8,382 nucleotides of DNA from Gammaproteobacteria bacterium. GTDB lineage: Bacteria; Pseudomonadota; Gammaproteobacteria; GCA-001735895. Below the pieces are notes generated by a model. The model was not told where the DNA came from and did no database searches. It was given only the letters and a program-made list of their open reading frames with translations. Position 1 is the stretch's first letter, and the number at the start of each line of letters is the position of its first letter. The stretch is from assembly GCA_027293245.1 (NCBI GenBank), contig JAPUFZ010000252.1:1-8382 (forward strand), in the 5' to 3' direction. Below, in pieces: positions 7,983 through 8,382 of the stretch. The position numbers and the translations under genes were made by a program.

Positions 7983-8382
7983 GCGCGATACTGAAAAGCT
8001 TTGCCAATATCGATAAGGCGGCGCCGGAACCACTCTACCAGCAAATAAAAAATACCATTCAGACAAAAATCCGTAGTGGTGACTGGAACGCCGGACAGAA
8101 ACTACCCTCGGAAAATGATCTGGTGGAAGCGCTGGGGGTAAGTCGTATGACGGTTCACCGCGCCCTGCGCGAACTGACGCACGATGGCCTGATTAATCGT
8201 GTACATGGTCTCGGTTCATTCGTAGCCGAAACGCCACGTCATGCGAGCCTGATCGAACTCAAGGATATAGCAATTGAAATCGAAGAGGGCGGCAAGCGAC
8301 ACTGGTCGCAGGTATTGTCTTTGAGTTGCGAAACGCCTGATCCGGAGATAGCTTCACAGATGCAGGTACAGGTCGGCAAGGC
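7979..8382 (+). CDS. hutC: HutC, GntR-family repressor of histidine utilisation (3' end cut off)
   Basis: From the ATG at 7979 the frame stays open to the window edge, giving 134 full codons. Residues about 18-85 form a GntR winged helix-turn-helix: EPLYQQIKNTI, AGQKLPSENDLVEALGVSRMTVHRALREL (38-66), then the wing DGLINRVHGLGSFVAE. The start of the ligand-binding UTRA domain follows (HASLIELKDIAIEIEEGGKRH, with HWSQVLSLSCE after it), the HutC pattern rather than a FadR-type partner. The first 17 residues are a short extension before the domain. In this family urocanate binds the UTRA domain and releases DNA; the 20-base palindrome before hutI is the obvious target. Its ATG overlaps the hutI stop (ATGA), with a G-rich stretch upstream as a possible ribosome site. 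Being downstream of its own operator implies autoregulation. Confidence 0.93.
   Translation, partial: MSAILKSFANIDKAAPEPLYQQIKNTIQTKIRSGDWNAGQKLPSENDLVEALGVSRMTVHRALRELTHDGLINRVHGLGSFVAETPRHASLIELKDIAIEIEEGGKRHWSQVLSLSCETPDPEIASQMQVQVGK

Overview
The window is a compact stretch of bacterial chromosome that looks gammaproteobacterial. The YgiQ protein is close to the E. coli form at its N-terminus, and the histidine-utilisation genes have the proteobacterial five-step layout controlled by HutC. The features are ordinary housekeeping and catabolic genes, densely packed. I see no insertion sequence, tRNA, rRNA, CRISPR array or phage gene.

Left part (1-2674): the 3' end of a gene for a NYN-type nuclease domain joined to a LOTUS/OST-HTH domain runs rightward and is cut by the window edge. 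It converges, with a 37-base gap, on a full-length leftward ygiQ gene encoding a radical SAM protein. A 210-base non-coding gap (2675-2884) separates ygiQ from the hut genes.

Right part (2885-8382): a divergent hut (histidine utilisation) locus. Leftward, hutF-hutH-hutG are packed as one operon (14-base gap, then a 4-base overlap). Rightward, hutI and hutC overlap by 4 bases, and hutC runs off the window. The 135-141 base gap between hutF and hutI holds a perfect 20-base palindrome centred on TGTATATACA, the form expected of a HutC operator, plus a second perfect palindrome and two short hairpins nearer hutF.

Together the enzymes convert histidine to urocanate (HutH), imidazolonepropionate to formiminoglutamate (HutI), formiminoglutamate to formylglutamate (HutF) and formylglutamate to glutamate plus formate (HutG). 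This is the HutF/HutG five-step route rather than the formiminoglutamase route. Urocanase (HutU), needed for step two, is not in the window and may lie beyond hutC or elsewhere. HutC is encoded downstream of the operator it should bind, so the locus is probably autoregulated by a urocanate-responsive repressor. I found no convincing novel system; the most notable points are the regulatory palindromes, the missing hutU and the bacterial LOTUS protein.
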